From Gonapodya sp. JEL0774 (taxonomy: Eukaryota > Monoblepharomycota > Monoblepharidomycetes > Monoblepharidales > Gonapodyaceae): a stretch of DNA of 63,510 nt. The first letter of the stretch is position 1, and each line of letters begins with the position of its first letter. This document shows positions 20,631 through 32,616 of this stretch, piece by piece. A model generated the notes under the pieces. It had not been told where the DNA came from. It worked only from the letters and a program-made list of their open reading frames with translations, and made no database searches. The stretch lies in assembly GCA_027604505.1 (NCBI GenBank), contig JADIIX010000133.1:1-63510 (forward strand), given 5' to 3'. The translations under genes were made by a program, and so were the position numbers.

Positions 20631-23600
20631 TCAGAATGTCATTTTTAATTGGATCTTCGGTGCCGCCGCCTGCGCTTCTCGTTCTTTCGCAACTTGCACC
20701 TCAAATCGAAATGACCGTTCCAGTTTCGTTCTGGGCACCTCGGGTAACGCGCCAATCACGGCCCGCACTGCAGCGGGATTTTGCGCCGCAAGTTGCATGA
20801 GGGTCGCGGCAGAGAGGTGGTGCAGTTGATTCGCGGCGGAAGAGGGAAACCGGAAAGAAGAAGCATCGGCGGGGAGATCGGCCAGGAGGGAAATGAATGT
20901 AGGAACTATGAGTGACAGAACGCTGATCCCTTTATTAAGCAAATAATTGGTGAGATGCACGATTCGGATACTGAATGAACTCGACGTCTTACTTTTCTCG
21001 TCATCTCCACTGAGCGCATAAACAACAAGCAAAACACGCAACGCCTCCTCAACTGCTGGCAACTTCCCATCAATGAGCCGAGAAGTGCCTCTCTCGTCCT
21101 GAATGGCTCTGCCTGTTCGTTGAATGTACAGCACGATCGAAGGTACGAGGGACCGTATGTAAACACTGCCTGCAAGAACTGTATCTTGTTTTGCAGAGAG
21201 CGCAAACAGGGATTTAGAGGACTGTATTGCGATCAAATTAGACTGGACGGTAGACGGGAACGCGGCTTGTTTGATCATCTCCACGCGAATTCGAAGAATG
21301 TCGAGCGATGACGCACCGCCAGTGTATCACTTGACAATATCAATTTGATGGCTGATGAAAGTCTCTCGGTGATTTGCTTTTGCAAAGTAGAGCGAGGGCA
21401 AAGGGTCGTGAGCAACACAGTCGCCAGAAGTGCATTTCGTTGAACAGCTTCATGATTCTGGAGCCCATTTGCAAAATTCCCATCAGTGGCACTTGGATGG
21501 ACAATTAAAAACACCATTCAAGTTGAGTAGATCTTAAACTATAAAGTGCACAATCTCACCTAGGAGAACAAATGTCGAGAAGGTTGCGGCAAAGTCGTTG
21601 TGTCACACGAGCTAGAACAGGTTCCGTATCTTCCGTGCATGCGACTTCAATTCCTTCAAACGCTTCCTTGACGCAGGCGAGCGCTCGCGGAGCAATTGTT
21701 GATGCAAATTCATCCTCCTGGATGATGGCTATCGAACACCTTTGGATGACTCATGGCCCGAGAGGGATTAGGATGAATAGCCAATAACTCACCCAGACAA
21801 GTAAAAAGCAATGCGGGAAGAATCTCGAGCTTTGCGTTGACGGTATCTTGAATTGCGACAAGTTTTGTGAAAGATTCCAGAGATATTATTAGGAGGTTCA
21901 GTTCCTCAGCGCTTGCATTCTTCCCACAAAGCACTTCACACAAAATGTCAATCACCAATGTCAGAGCGGACAAGGCACGTAACCCACACTTCGGAACAGC
22001 CGCAGAGCCTTTCGACAGGATTGGCAGGTATCGATCGAATACTTTCAAGAGAAAGCGCATAGTATGATACATTTTTGAATATTCGGAGATGTTACCAAGC
22101 AGTTTGAAGGGAGTTACGTTGCTCCCGCGAGTAGGAGAAGAGATGTTCTCCAGCGACCTGCAAAGACTGCGGTCCGTAACGCTAATCAGAAGACAACAAT
22201 GAGAGTTTTCTTACCCAGGTGTGAACCCCACAGATGATTCGTCAGTGAGATAAGCGATCCCGTAAGCATGAATGATTTGCCGTACAGTCTGAACAAGTGC
22301 AGTTTGCACGGCAACACTGCTGGAATCCAGCAATCGCTCAAAAACACTGAGAAGTTCTAGATAAAAAACCTGACGAGAAGGGATAGAAAAATGACGTCCA
22401 GAAGTGATAACCTCAATGTACGCGTTCACAAGCTATACTAGCGCTTACCTTGTCCAAGAAAGTACTTCCCCCCCCTGATACTTCAGGATTAAAGAAGCTT
22501 CTCAATGCATTCACACACACTAAATTTGTGTTAAACGATCCATCAATAGATTGTTGAAGGGTAAACTGTGTTGGTGACGTCAAAGCTTCAGTCCCCGTGG
22601 AGATCCCCGCAGTCACTTCCTCCACACATAGTCCAATCAAAATGTTGAGAGCCGGGGAAACAGTCTCACGGTCATCATTCGGGTTTAACTCCTTCAAGAC
22701 AACTTCATTCTTCATATCGACGAGACTCGAAACACAAAGAAGTATGACCACCCAAGATTCTCGATAGAACTGAAATCAAGAATAGAATAAGGAGACCTCA
22801 CCCAAGCGATTTACGGACGTGTGGCACTTACAGGCAGAATGACATCCTGTGTCGCTTCCATATACATGCTTGTGGATGAAGACCCTTCATTCCCGGATCC
22901 GACTGTAACGGGCAAGCTTGGGAGGAGATCTCCTTCCAATTTCAGTCGCGCATAGTCAGAAAGGGTTGAAATCCACAGCCCAGCCAGAGTGTTGATGATT
23001 GGCGTGACAACTTCTTTCAAGTAAGGTCGAGTAAAGCTCGCGGCGTGCAGCTCTGCCCACGCTTTCTGAATCGCAAGCTTAACCATCACTGTTGCATGAG
23101 GGCTCACGGTCTCCGCAGAGAGGGAGGTAGTATCTGAGCGCAACGGATTGATAATCTTAGTGCAAAGTTGAACATGTTGAGCGAGGGCATACCTTTACAT
23201 CTCTCCAAACTGTTCGTCAGAAGTTTAAGGACTCTGCTGAGTGTAGAAAGGTCTTTGTTGATCCCGCTGCCGATGTAGAAGGCACATACTCGACAAGCAG
23301 TTGCCATGATCTCTGGTGGAGAATCTGGGACAAACGCTGGATTCAGAGCAGCAGATATTTGAGCTTGATACTGCTCCAACAAAGCATGCTCTTCGAAATC
23401 TGGATCTGATGCCGATCCAAACCGCTTCCAAATGTTTCTGTTGGACGATTTCTCTGGCTCAAAACAATGTGACAGCACTCACCCCCAACAAGTCCTCCAG
23501 CAAATCCAAACCACCGAGTCTTAAGTCGCTTACTGGTGCTGTCGCCGCAGCAAAAGCGATGCGAATGAGGTCATTCAACCTCAAAACCAGAAAATCGCCC

Positions 23601-26600
23601 CTGGCCTGTCCTGACGTTTCCGACTGAACTCGAGTTAGTGACTTCTTTGTCTCCCTTGCCAATGCTAAATCCACGTGCTCCCGGCGACTACTGGCGAACA
23701 CCTCCGCTATTAACTTGCGGAGGCAGAAGAGCGCGAATAGATGGGTCTTCCAACGGGGCAATAAGATAACTGTTAACTTCGCCTTGACCATACGATTGGT
23801 ACCGGGCATGTCGTTTTCATCTGGGGTGTCTGTGTGTTCAACTTGCAAGAAGTTCTCATCATCATCGGCTTCAGCACCCGTTGCAGAGGAAGCTCCTCCT
23901 GGTCCGCTCGGCGAAACCCCATCGTCGTTCCCAGTGGTTGTGTCGACTACGTCATTGACGGCAGGGGACGCTCCAGATTTGGATAGTACTTTCTTGCATA
24001 AATCAATCCACCTGCTCGGATTGTCAACCGCAACATATTTCAACAACCCGATGAGAATGTCCTTGATTTCATCTCGAATTTGATCATCGATTTCCGTGTC
24101 CAAAAGCCCGAACAGCTGCTCCTCAAGACCAGAAGTGGCATTTTGCAGAACTCCTTCGGGATCTCGTTGAACAAGTTGATACAAGCAGGTGACACAAGCT
24201 TTCCTGAGAAGCTGTAGCTGAGAGTACTGATCTTGTGCCAACTGGAATTGCAAGAAAGGAATCAAGCTTGAGAGCTCTAGGCTTTTCGGTGCAAAAAGAA
24301 TCAACTGCTGAATACACCGAATCGCCTCAACCATCACAAAAGGATCTTCATCCGCGCGGAATGTCTCATAGAGCCCCAACACCATCGACCGAAGCGATGG
24401 CGTTGCTTCCAATTCAGGGCCAAGGACACCGACGAGAGCGTTCAAGATTCGGGCAAGACAAGGATACACATCAGTATTGCCCTCATAATTTCCCATCGGA
24501 GTCTTCGTGATCGGCTCGTGGGTATCAGCCACATACAATCTCGCGACCAATGACAGAGTTTGGTTCACATAAGGACTATACATTAGCCCTGAACCATCGA
24601 CCGTCAACCAAAGTGCATTAAGCGCCCAAGTATGAACTAGTGGGTGTGGGTCCGCCGCAAGTGTATGAAGAATTTGAACCACAGTTTTCAAGTGTGACGC
24701 TCCGGCCATTCCTCCCACATGAGAGAATGTGCAGCCCAACGCAAGGACGGCGCCAGCACGAGCTTCTGGTTGCGTATTGTTCACGATTTGATCAATGATG
24801 GACTGGAAGAAGGGGTTGATAAAAGTTGCGGTGGACATGGAATGAGCCAATCTGCCAAGAGTTTCGCTGGCGATGGCACGGATCGAAGCATCTTCGTGCG
24901 CTAGCGCTATCTATTACGTGTTAGTAGTTAAAGATAACCATGTCACGTGAAAGTAAGGAGAGCGATTGAACGTTCACTTACTTGAACGACATTCTGAATG
25001 TATTCGCCAACCTTAGGATTCGCGATTGACCCTTTCCTCTTTCCAACATACTTGAGTACACCAAGTAGTGCGGTGATCACGTTTATGTGCACTGAATAAC
25101 CAAGACCAGGTTGATCCTTCCCACCCTTCTTCGCGGTGGCTATCGCCTTATCTCTCTCCAAGTGCGCCCTGACAGATTTGACCAATCTATCCATTGTTTG
25201 CTCCTGCACTTTCGCGGTTTGAAGGGGAAATGTCATGGCGAACATCTCGATTGAAGAATCCACAACGTCGATGTTGGGTGGTGGTCGAGATGGGCACGCA
25301 ATTCTATGAGGGTCAGGGGCCGTGTTTGGAGACGTATGGGGGATCTCCAGCTTGAAACATAAGATCGCTGGGTCGTGCTCAGGCGCATGTATGGTCGGTC
25401 GGTCCAGCTGTGGAATCACAAAGCATGAGATGGTGCTCGCAACTTAAAGAAACACTTATTGTTAAACTTCGGTCCCTGCGTGAGTCTCACCTGGCTTTCT
25501 ATTATTTCCACGTCTGTATCAGCGCGGCTTATTCTGCTGACACCTTTTTCCGCCGCGCCCTCTACGTCATTGGCGACGTTGACTGACATCCCTCTAACAA
25601 ATCCATTCATGACTCCAGCCTCCTTCAAACCAGGAGTCTTTCCAACCACTGTCCGCAATATATCTTTGGTTCCGGGTATTAACTGCTCCGTGACTTCTGG
25701 GGCAAAGACTTCCATGCTGAAAGAAAGCAACGTAGTTTGTATTGACTCATAGGTACTTGATGGAGTTGTATGCCGATAGCAGTCGAATAGCCTTTTGCGA
25801 AGGACGTGCTCTCGGTCAACAAGGCGATATCCAGATGATGCGCCAGACGCCTTGGTTTCGTCCCCGTCCGGATATCGTTCTGGGAGTGTCCCCAAAAAGG
25901 ACACAGTGTTGTTCAAACACACTACTATTCTCTTTGCAACGTCAAGTGTCACGAGTTTATTTCCACACCACGCGAGAAACGCCAACAGCGCTGCAAGCGC
26001 AGCGCCTCGACTTTCCAGTAAGTAGCACCATTCGTCATATGTCCTAGAAACCTGCGCATCTTTGGTACCAGGTTTGGGAAACTGATTCTTCCATACTAGG
26101 AGAAGCTGGGACAGATGTACTTTTACGAACTGTGGGCCCAATCCCATAATGGAACCAACCAAAGTCCATGCTACACTTGCTTGGATACCCATAGTCCGAT
26201 AATCCTTGCCTGTGGACGCCGCCCGGAGAAGAGATGTAGACAACGCAAATACTCGAGAAGCAAGATCAAAAGACGAGTACAGAGGACGGTGTGGAATTAT
26301 GGAGTTGAGGCAAGCGACCGCCAACGAGTGGGAAGTCAGCCGATGAAAAAGATCCGCCTTGGCAACATTCACGGTAGGCTCCTTTTCCCCTTGTGCTGAG
26401 ACGGAGGCGAGGAGGGTGGAGTCTCGTTGGAGCTGGTGAGTGATGGCAGCAACGAGTTTGGAGAGGTACATGGGCTCGGCGAGACAGACACAACGAAGAG
26501 TCCAAGCGGCAGCCACCGTAACGGAATGCGAGGAATGACTCAGAAGAGAGATTAACTGATCCACAATTTCCTGAGTTGAAGTGCATGTCTATGGTCACCG

Positions 26601-28527
26601 GTCCATGTGTGAATGTTGCTCAAATAGAAGTCTTACCTGCCCACCACTCCAGCCCGATCCCAAATCATTCACCAGAGCTGCCACTTCATTAAGTGCCGCA
26701 ATAATGGCCCACTTACTTGGTGCGTCCATCGTCTGCTTTCCGGCCCACTTTTTCAATATTTCGATTAAGCTCCCCACTGCTTTCTCTTTCCCCGACTCGG
26801 TCATCATCTTTCCCATAACTTCTCGCAGCAAGTACTTGGCCATATCGCGAGCTTGGAGCCCTGCTGACCGAGGGGAACCGGAAATATTCCAAGATGTGGG
26901 TGCATTACCCGGAGCAACACTCCAATAAGTAGCCTTGGGCCCGCATGTGGTGTCGAGAACGTGCTGCGCGAGGACAGAATAATTTGTCTCTACCCACTTG
27001 ATGCCCTTAGAGCGAAAGAGTGACGCGTAAGATTGAACGAAGCCCAAACGGGCTTGCAGAGTTTTCGAGCCAGCGAAGTTGCTAGCGAGGATGGCCAACA
27101 TTCCCGGCAGCGAAATGGCGAGCCCCATGGCAGCTATGGCATCCTGTCCCGATGTGCCCAGGGCAACGGAGGGGATCTGCTGCTGAGTCATAGCGAGGAT
27201 GTCAGTGATGAGCGTGGCAGTTGCTCGACGCACTGGGTACGATGCGTTCTCGAGTGTGTGTTTATAAAGAGGATGTAAGAGATCATGATCAAGATCACGA
27301 ACAGTGGGTGGTGGTGGTAATCTCGTTTGAGTGATGATGGCATGCCAGCACTATGGATACATGTGGTCGTTATCTTCACCGCCTTCTTCCAACCTGGGGT
27401 CTCTCAACTCACCTCGGCGCTAACCCCTCGAATTCCCATCACTGCAATTTTCAGTCCCTCCCTGCAGGCCTTGAGCACTTCCCTCGCCTGCAACAAATCC
27501 ACCTTCCTTCCACTGCCAAGAACAGCTTTCGTTATTGCGACTGACGATTCAAAGCGCTGGGGAACAAGACCCGAGTCACTCGGTGGGTGACTACGAGCTG
27601 CTAAAGTCAACATTCGGAGCATTAGGGAAAGGGACTCTGGGAGGAGAGAGTAAATCGGAGAGGGGAAGTGATGATGAAGCACCCCGAGGGTGGAGACGTA
27701 CGCACTGGGAGAGTTAGAGTGAGACTTTGTCAATAGAATGCAATTGTTCCGTTTCCGGAGATTGAAGCGCATCCCGTGACTAACATCTTCGCCGTTACGT
27801 CCTTCTCATTAACTGCTTTCGTGAGCTCCTTTTGAAGCGCGACGACCACGTCAAATACATTCCTCTCTTCGCCGTATGTAAAGAGTACCCAAAAGCATCT
27901 CGCCACCAACGATCGAATGGCTCTTGTTGGGCGTGGAATGGTCGGTTGTGCAACTGACGAGTTGGATGGCGAAGGTGTGGCGAGAGCCGCGGTGGAAGGA
28001 AAGGATGAGGGAAGTGAGAGAATTCTCAATAATGTTTTTTCGATCTCTGCCTGATGTGGCTTGATAGCGGACTGGTACAATATCGTGATGTCCCGGCGTT
28101 CGGTACCCCGAATGACCCGATAAATCGAACGGCGTGAGCGCACTTCTGCGAGAAACTTTACTTAAAGCACACTCCTCACCTTCGTTGCTCCCCTGAGTGC
28201 CTTCTCGAGTCCACTCAGCCACAGAAACAGATTGCTATCCCACCTATCTTGTTGTCCTCCAGTAAACACTTTGCTCTCCTCAAACTTCACAACCGTCACA
28301 TCCAGCTGACCCAAAGAAGTTTGTTCTGCAAAATTAGCTCGCTTTACAGACGTGGTACGGGAGGCATCAGGCGAATGCGGGCCAACCAACGATGTCGGTG
28401 CAGCTGCAAAGGACGCCGAGAATGTCGCGGCGAATGTGGCAGGGACCCCCGATGAAGAGGAAGTAGAAGTGGAGGGTCCGCCATTGGTCGTCGGGAAGGC
28501 GCCGAAGTCGGCGGTGAATGTGCTCAT
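20631..28527 (-). CDS. LAA1: HEAT-repeat trafficking protein, HEATR5/Laa1 family
   Basis: Very large minus-strand gene, start at 28527 (MSTFTADFGAF; the frame runs further up but without an ATG), stop at 20631, some 15 exons and about 2,200-2,400 aa. Recognised blocks in order: WDSNLFLWLSGLEKAL (near 28200), SLVARCFWVLFTYGEERNVFD (near 27900), LQARLGFVQSYASLFRSKG (near 27050), VTVAAAWTLRCVCLAEP (near 26510), the highly conserved NTQPEARAGAVLALGCTFSH and VHTWALNALWLTVDG (24780-24600), WIDLCKKVLS (near 24010), and the terminal APKIQLK motif. HEATR5/Laa1 acts with the AP-1 clathrin adaptor and aftiphilin-type partners in transport at the trans-Golgi and endosomes. The largest continuous exon is about 24850-23470. 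Small exon borders in 23100-21290 are approximate. Long HEAT arrays explain its helical repetitive composition. Confidence 0.88.
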
Positions 28528-28971
28528 GCAATTGGCAAGCAATTCCAATTTTGGTCAGTGTCACAAGTTCCCATCCGTACTATTACAGTATATGGACAGA
28601 GAAACGCAGAGGTATAACAACAATGTAACTACTCCATTTCTGCGACAAATTGTTTCTTTACTCTTTAGCCAGCCTCATCTCCTGGCATGTTTGTTTGATA
28701 TAATAGTGATGGGAAGAGGGAGCGAAGGCTGTGGGGACACACCAGAGAGGGTAGAAGAGCACGGCGAAGAGGAAGAGAATAGACTGGGTAAACTTCCCAT
28801 GTTGCATAGCATTTCATCCACTTCGTGGATCAGGGATCCGAAGTCGGGTGCCGGTGCAGATGACGTTTGCGAGTCTGGGACAGCAAACACAGTTGAGAAG
28901 ACCGGTGTGCTTCTTGAGTCGGCAACCAGCAATTCGACGCTACGAGGGAAAGTTGGGATACGCTTGATGCT

Positions 28972-29463
28972 TCATTGTCCATGTATTTGTTGGATAATAA
29001 TTGTGTCCCGACATGGGGCCGCCGCCCGTGAAATTGGAGGCGGAAGGGTGAACTCACCTGAAACTATAATCCCGGACGAACGAGTTAATGAATCTTCCTG
29101 CTGACGCCAAGTGCCGGTGGTGGCGATTGTTTGGATTCGCGTGCCTTGACTGTGATAGTTACGTCTGAGATCTGTACCCTCATCGCTCTCTTGCATAAAT
29201 CCAAGCAACTCCAAAACATCTGCCGTGGCAGATCCACCATCCCCACATGCTTCCATATCCACAAACTCCAGCATCTTCCGTGCGCTGTCCCTCTTTGCAT
29301 CCTTCTTGGTCCTCCATTTGCCACTGTCAAACTCGACCCCCATAAAAGTGCCCTTCGCTGTCCACGTCAAGTCAGCTCCACAAGCATATTCGTAAATCGG
29401 AAGGGGATTAATGTGAAGGTGTTGGAGCTTATTGTTGAGAATGGTCGAGAAGCCTGTATTCAT
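28972..29463 (-). CDS. Small double-stranded RNA-binding domain protein
   Basis: Open frame of 163 codons from ATG at 29463. Residues about 4-70 fit a dsRBD: STILNNKLQHLHINPLPIYEY (cut: LNNKLQ, PIYEY), TWTAKGTFMGVEFDSGKW, then TKKDAKRDSARKMLEFV, i.e. the alpha-beta-beta-beta-alpha order with the KKxAK signature on the last helix. No second domain is visible. Two features are unsettled. A GT at 29057 could end the exon, with a downstream exon between about 28940 and 28675. And a 32-nt intron could join an upstream exon starting at 29549 (MPAAKEVEST) to the codon for GFSTIL. Partners of this kind assist Dicer or other dsRNA enzymes, but nothing here shows which. It lies between HEATR5 and the UBX gene, on the same strand. 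Confidence 0.7.
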   Translation of the reverse strand: MNTGFSTILNNKLQHLHINPLPIYEYACGADLTWTAKGTFMGVEFDSGKWRTKKDAKRDSARKMLEFVDMEACGDGGSATADVLELLGFMQESDEGTDLRRNYHSQGTRIQTIATTGTWRQQEDSLTRSSGIIVSGEFTLPPPISRAAAPCRDTIIIQQIHGQ

Positions 29464-29733
29464 TGAGTCAATAAATTGATGTCACCAGAAGGTGTCATTT
29501 CGCCCAAAACTTCTTCCGTTGTACTTTCTACCTCTTTTGCCGCTGGCATAACTATCACAACGGGGACTGTGCTTGTTTGAAATTTTCTTCTGGGAACGGA
29601 TAGCGATTTGGTGAATTCGTTAGATTTCGGGCCTTGGAGATATATTCCCAGTGATCTACACATGCATGACCAAGCAGTTGAATAATAGTCGTTCTCCTCG
29701 CATCACAGACCTCGCCCATAAGGTTCGATGCCG

Positions 29734-32226
29734 TCACTCGTCCTCATCGTCCACCTCCTCCACCATAACCACACCGTTCGGTGCCAGGCCCACCTCTTTC
29801 ACTGTCTTTTCCTGGTCGTCCAAAACTTTACGCGGGAAAGTTGTGGCAAGTTGCCAACGAGCCGTGGGCGGAATTGGACTGAGGTCAAGGGTAGAAACGT
29901 AAGAGTAGAGGATCTAGTTGTTGGATGATGGAGGTAAGCCCAAGCTTTTATATTCCGAATAGGGAACTCCTACCTCGACAGAGTCGGTTTCTTCGAATCT
30001 GCGCTCAACCCTTCCTCCGGAAGGCAACCTCACCACTACCTTAGCCACTCCCTTTCCATCCTTCGGCTCCACCTTCTCCTCCCACCTTTTCTTTTCTTCC
30101 TCCTTCTTCCGCCGAGCAGCCTCCTCCTTTCTTACTGCTTCTTCTTTCTCTCTTTTAACCTGTTCCATCCTCTCCCTTTCCTCTTCTTCCAACCTTCGCC
30201 TGTGTTCCGCGTCTCGCTTCTTGGCTTCCTCCTTCTCCCGAGCTTTCTCTCTATCCACCCTCTCACTTTCCCGCAATGCAGCTTCCTGCTGCTCCCTCAA
30301 TCGCCTCGCACCGTCCGCACGTGCCTTGCTGGCTCGTTGATGTGCAAGTGTGGGCTCTATGGCCCCTAGGGTGTGTGTTAGGAGTGGAGTAAGAATGGCC
30401 GCGGAGATGAGCGAACTGGGAGGGAAGCGGTGAACGACGCGCATTGTCGGAGGTGTGGGAAACGGAGCGATGAGAACCAACGTGGGATGGGCGGTGAGAT
30501 TAAGGAGGCGGGAGACTGAATCATTCGGATGGTTTGGGCACAAGAATGAGCGGTGAGATAGTTCGAGTTCACTAAAATGTCCGTTTTAAACACCAAAAAC
30601 GACGGCGTCCAGACCAGTACGAGGATCTCCAAAAAGAACGTCGAGTCCTCCGAGAAGCACTATGGCTTGACAACGTGCGCACGCAGTTATGACTCACCTT
30701 GATAACCTTCCCTCTCTGTCACATCCCCACCCCATATCAAGCACCTCTCCGCAACAACTGCTTGCACCTCAGCGTCACACAAAATATCTCGCGCAAACGC
30801 GTCAGACTCTTCGCTCTCGGGGTGGTGGATATACACGAGCAGTGGCTTGGTATTCCGGCGCGCCTGATCCAGGGCACCGTTGTATGAGAGAGAGAGGAAA
30901 GAAGGGAGGGTACGTGTGGGGATCGGGGATTGTGCGTCGGATGAAGGCGACAGGCCCGCGCCCTCTGTAGATTCAGGGTCGGTGGAGTCGCGGTCGATCC
31001 TACCGTATCGCTCGGTAAACGCGCGGATAAAGCGCTGTGCGGGGTTGGAGGAAGAATAGACCACTTGGCGCGGTGTGGGAGGATAGCGGAGGAGTGTCGT
31101 GAACGGGTTGGAAGGGAAGCGGGGGAGTTGAATGGGCCGCAGTGTAACGGGGATGAACGGAAGGTAGTAGGCTGGGGCATATGGCAGAAGGGCCAAAAGA
31201 GTCGTGTGTCGTGTTGAGCATGTGCCGGTGGGAACATTGATTAGCGGCATCACTCCATCAATGTCGGTGCTCGCGCGCAGTCATTAATCCCTGTACTGGC
31301 GCTACGCAATATATCACTGTCTAACGGTGGGTTAGTTCTGCCCATTGGCACCACTATGGTACTCCGCGAAAGGATGTGCTCATTCGCAACGACCAACATT
31401 AAAATGTCATGGCTTCCAGTCTTGAGAACTTCAACTCACCTACATAGGCAAACACATAAATCACGACATTGTATGCAAACCTAAAGGGTGATAACAGAAT
31501 GAGCCCCACCCAGAATGGCCTTCCGTTCGATGCAGTGCCGGTAGGTCCTCCCCCAGAGCCATTTCCAGAGAGTCCTAATCCCATGCCATTTGGAGGTCCA
31601 ACGACAGATGTGCGTGGGTGAGGAAAGAAGGCAGGTGGTGATCCTGGACGAGAGGGTCCAACGTTGTCAGAAGGAGTGACATATGGATGTCGGTGACGCA
31701 GAGCCGAGGCCAAGGGGTCAGAAGGCGGACGAGGTGGAGAAGGAGCGGGAGGAGGCCGCGGGGGATAGTCTGAAGATGGAAAGGGTGCTGACGGAGGAGA
31801 AACGGGCGAAGGGCTTCGGGGAGGTGGTGGTGGTTTCGGGATGACGCCGCTGCGCTCAAAGAAATCGTTGATAGCACGCTAGGACGATAACAAGCCGTTC
31901 AATTGTTGACATTCAAAATGATGGTGAGAGCAGTAGCAAGTTGTCAAATACATTTGAGTTGGTCACTGACTTGGATATCGAGGTCACGACCCCCAGCGAC
32001 CATGAAATGCCACGGAATGCACCACACCGCTCAAATGCTTGTGCGAGTCTCTCGCGTGCTATTCACAGTCACCTCCTCACACGTCGGCAAGTGAGAAACT
32101 CACCTCTGCATTCCACCTGTGCTGCTCAAGGAACGCCCGAACGTCCTCGCTGGCTGGATCACTCTCAGTCACCGAGCAGAAGTTAGCTAGAACGTCCTCG
32201 TCTGCGGATGCCGAAGTCGATCCCAT
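29734..32226 (-). CDS. FAF2: UBA-UAS-UBX protein, FAF2/UBXD8-like ERAD adaptor
   Basis: Five exons: 32226-32104, 31878-31440, 31171-30698, 30515-29974, 29913-29734; 585 aa. Order of parts: an N-terminal UBA-type segment (VRAFLEQHRWNAE/RAINDFFE), a Pro/Ser-rich linker, a membrane hairpin (PFWVGLILLSPFRFAYNVVI), RFIRAFTERYGRI, a thioredoxin-like UAS domain (NTKPLLVYIHHPES, FARDILCDAEV, EGYQVSRLL), a long charged coiled coil rich in Glu, Lys and Arg, and a UBX domain (VVRLPSGGRVERRF ... TFPRKVL ... VGLAPNGVVMVEE). Members insert a hairpin in the ER or lipid droplet surface and recruit Cdc48/p97 for ER-associated degradation and lipid-droplet control. The UBX Phe-Pro-Arg loop that contacts Cdc48 is present. 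Its 5' end faces C2CD3 across 390 bases. Confidence 0.9.
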
Positions 32227-32616
32227 CTTGCTTTGCTGCAACCCAGTATGTTGCGGTGGTCAATCCGCACAGACTACGACCCGTCACCACTCGACCCGCA
32301 TGATACATAAGTACTATACAAGAATTATGCTTTAATGAACCATAATGCATAGCAATTCCCCCAAGAGCCATCAATTAAACATCTTGAATGTATTGAGAGA
32401 ATCCCATAGTTGTAGCGAACAAGCATGATCGATCTAGATATCGTCCCGGGGACGGTTCAATTCAAGTTAGTGAAAGCTGTGAACGCTGTGAAGGACAGAC
32501 AGAACACCACTATCCGCACCGAGATGGATGGTGCGCACAAAAATTACCGCAAAATTTGAACACGAGATTTGCAACAACTGACACCAACAACGTCAATCGC
32601 GCAAAATCGCCCGTCG
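32227..32616. promoter_or_regulatory. Shared divergent promoter region of FAF2-like gene and C2CD3
   Basis: 390 bases between two divergent start codons, so both promoters must lie here or overlap the 5' UTRs. I see no repeat or open frame of note. Confidence 0.5.

Noticed and set aside
28352..29104. Plus-strand open frame of 250 codons
   Set aside because: It is antisense to the HEATR5 first exon and to the dsRBD gene, and its translation shows no recognisable domain.
29700..29740. tRNA-like GGTTCGA string
   Set aside because: No acceptor or anticodon arms can be drawn around it and it lies at the end of the UBX gene.
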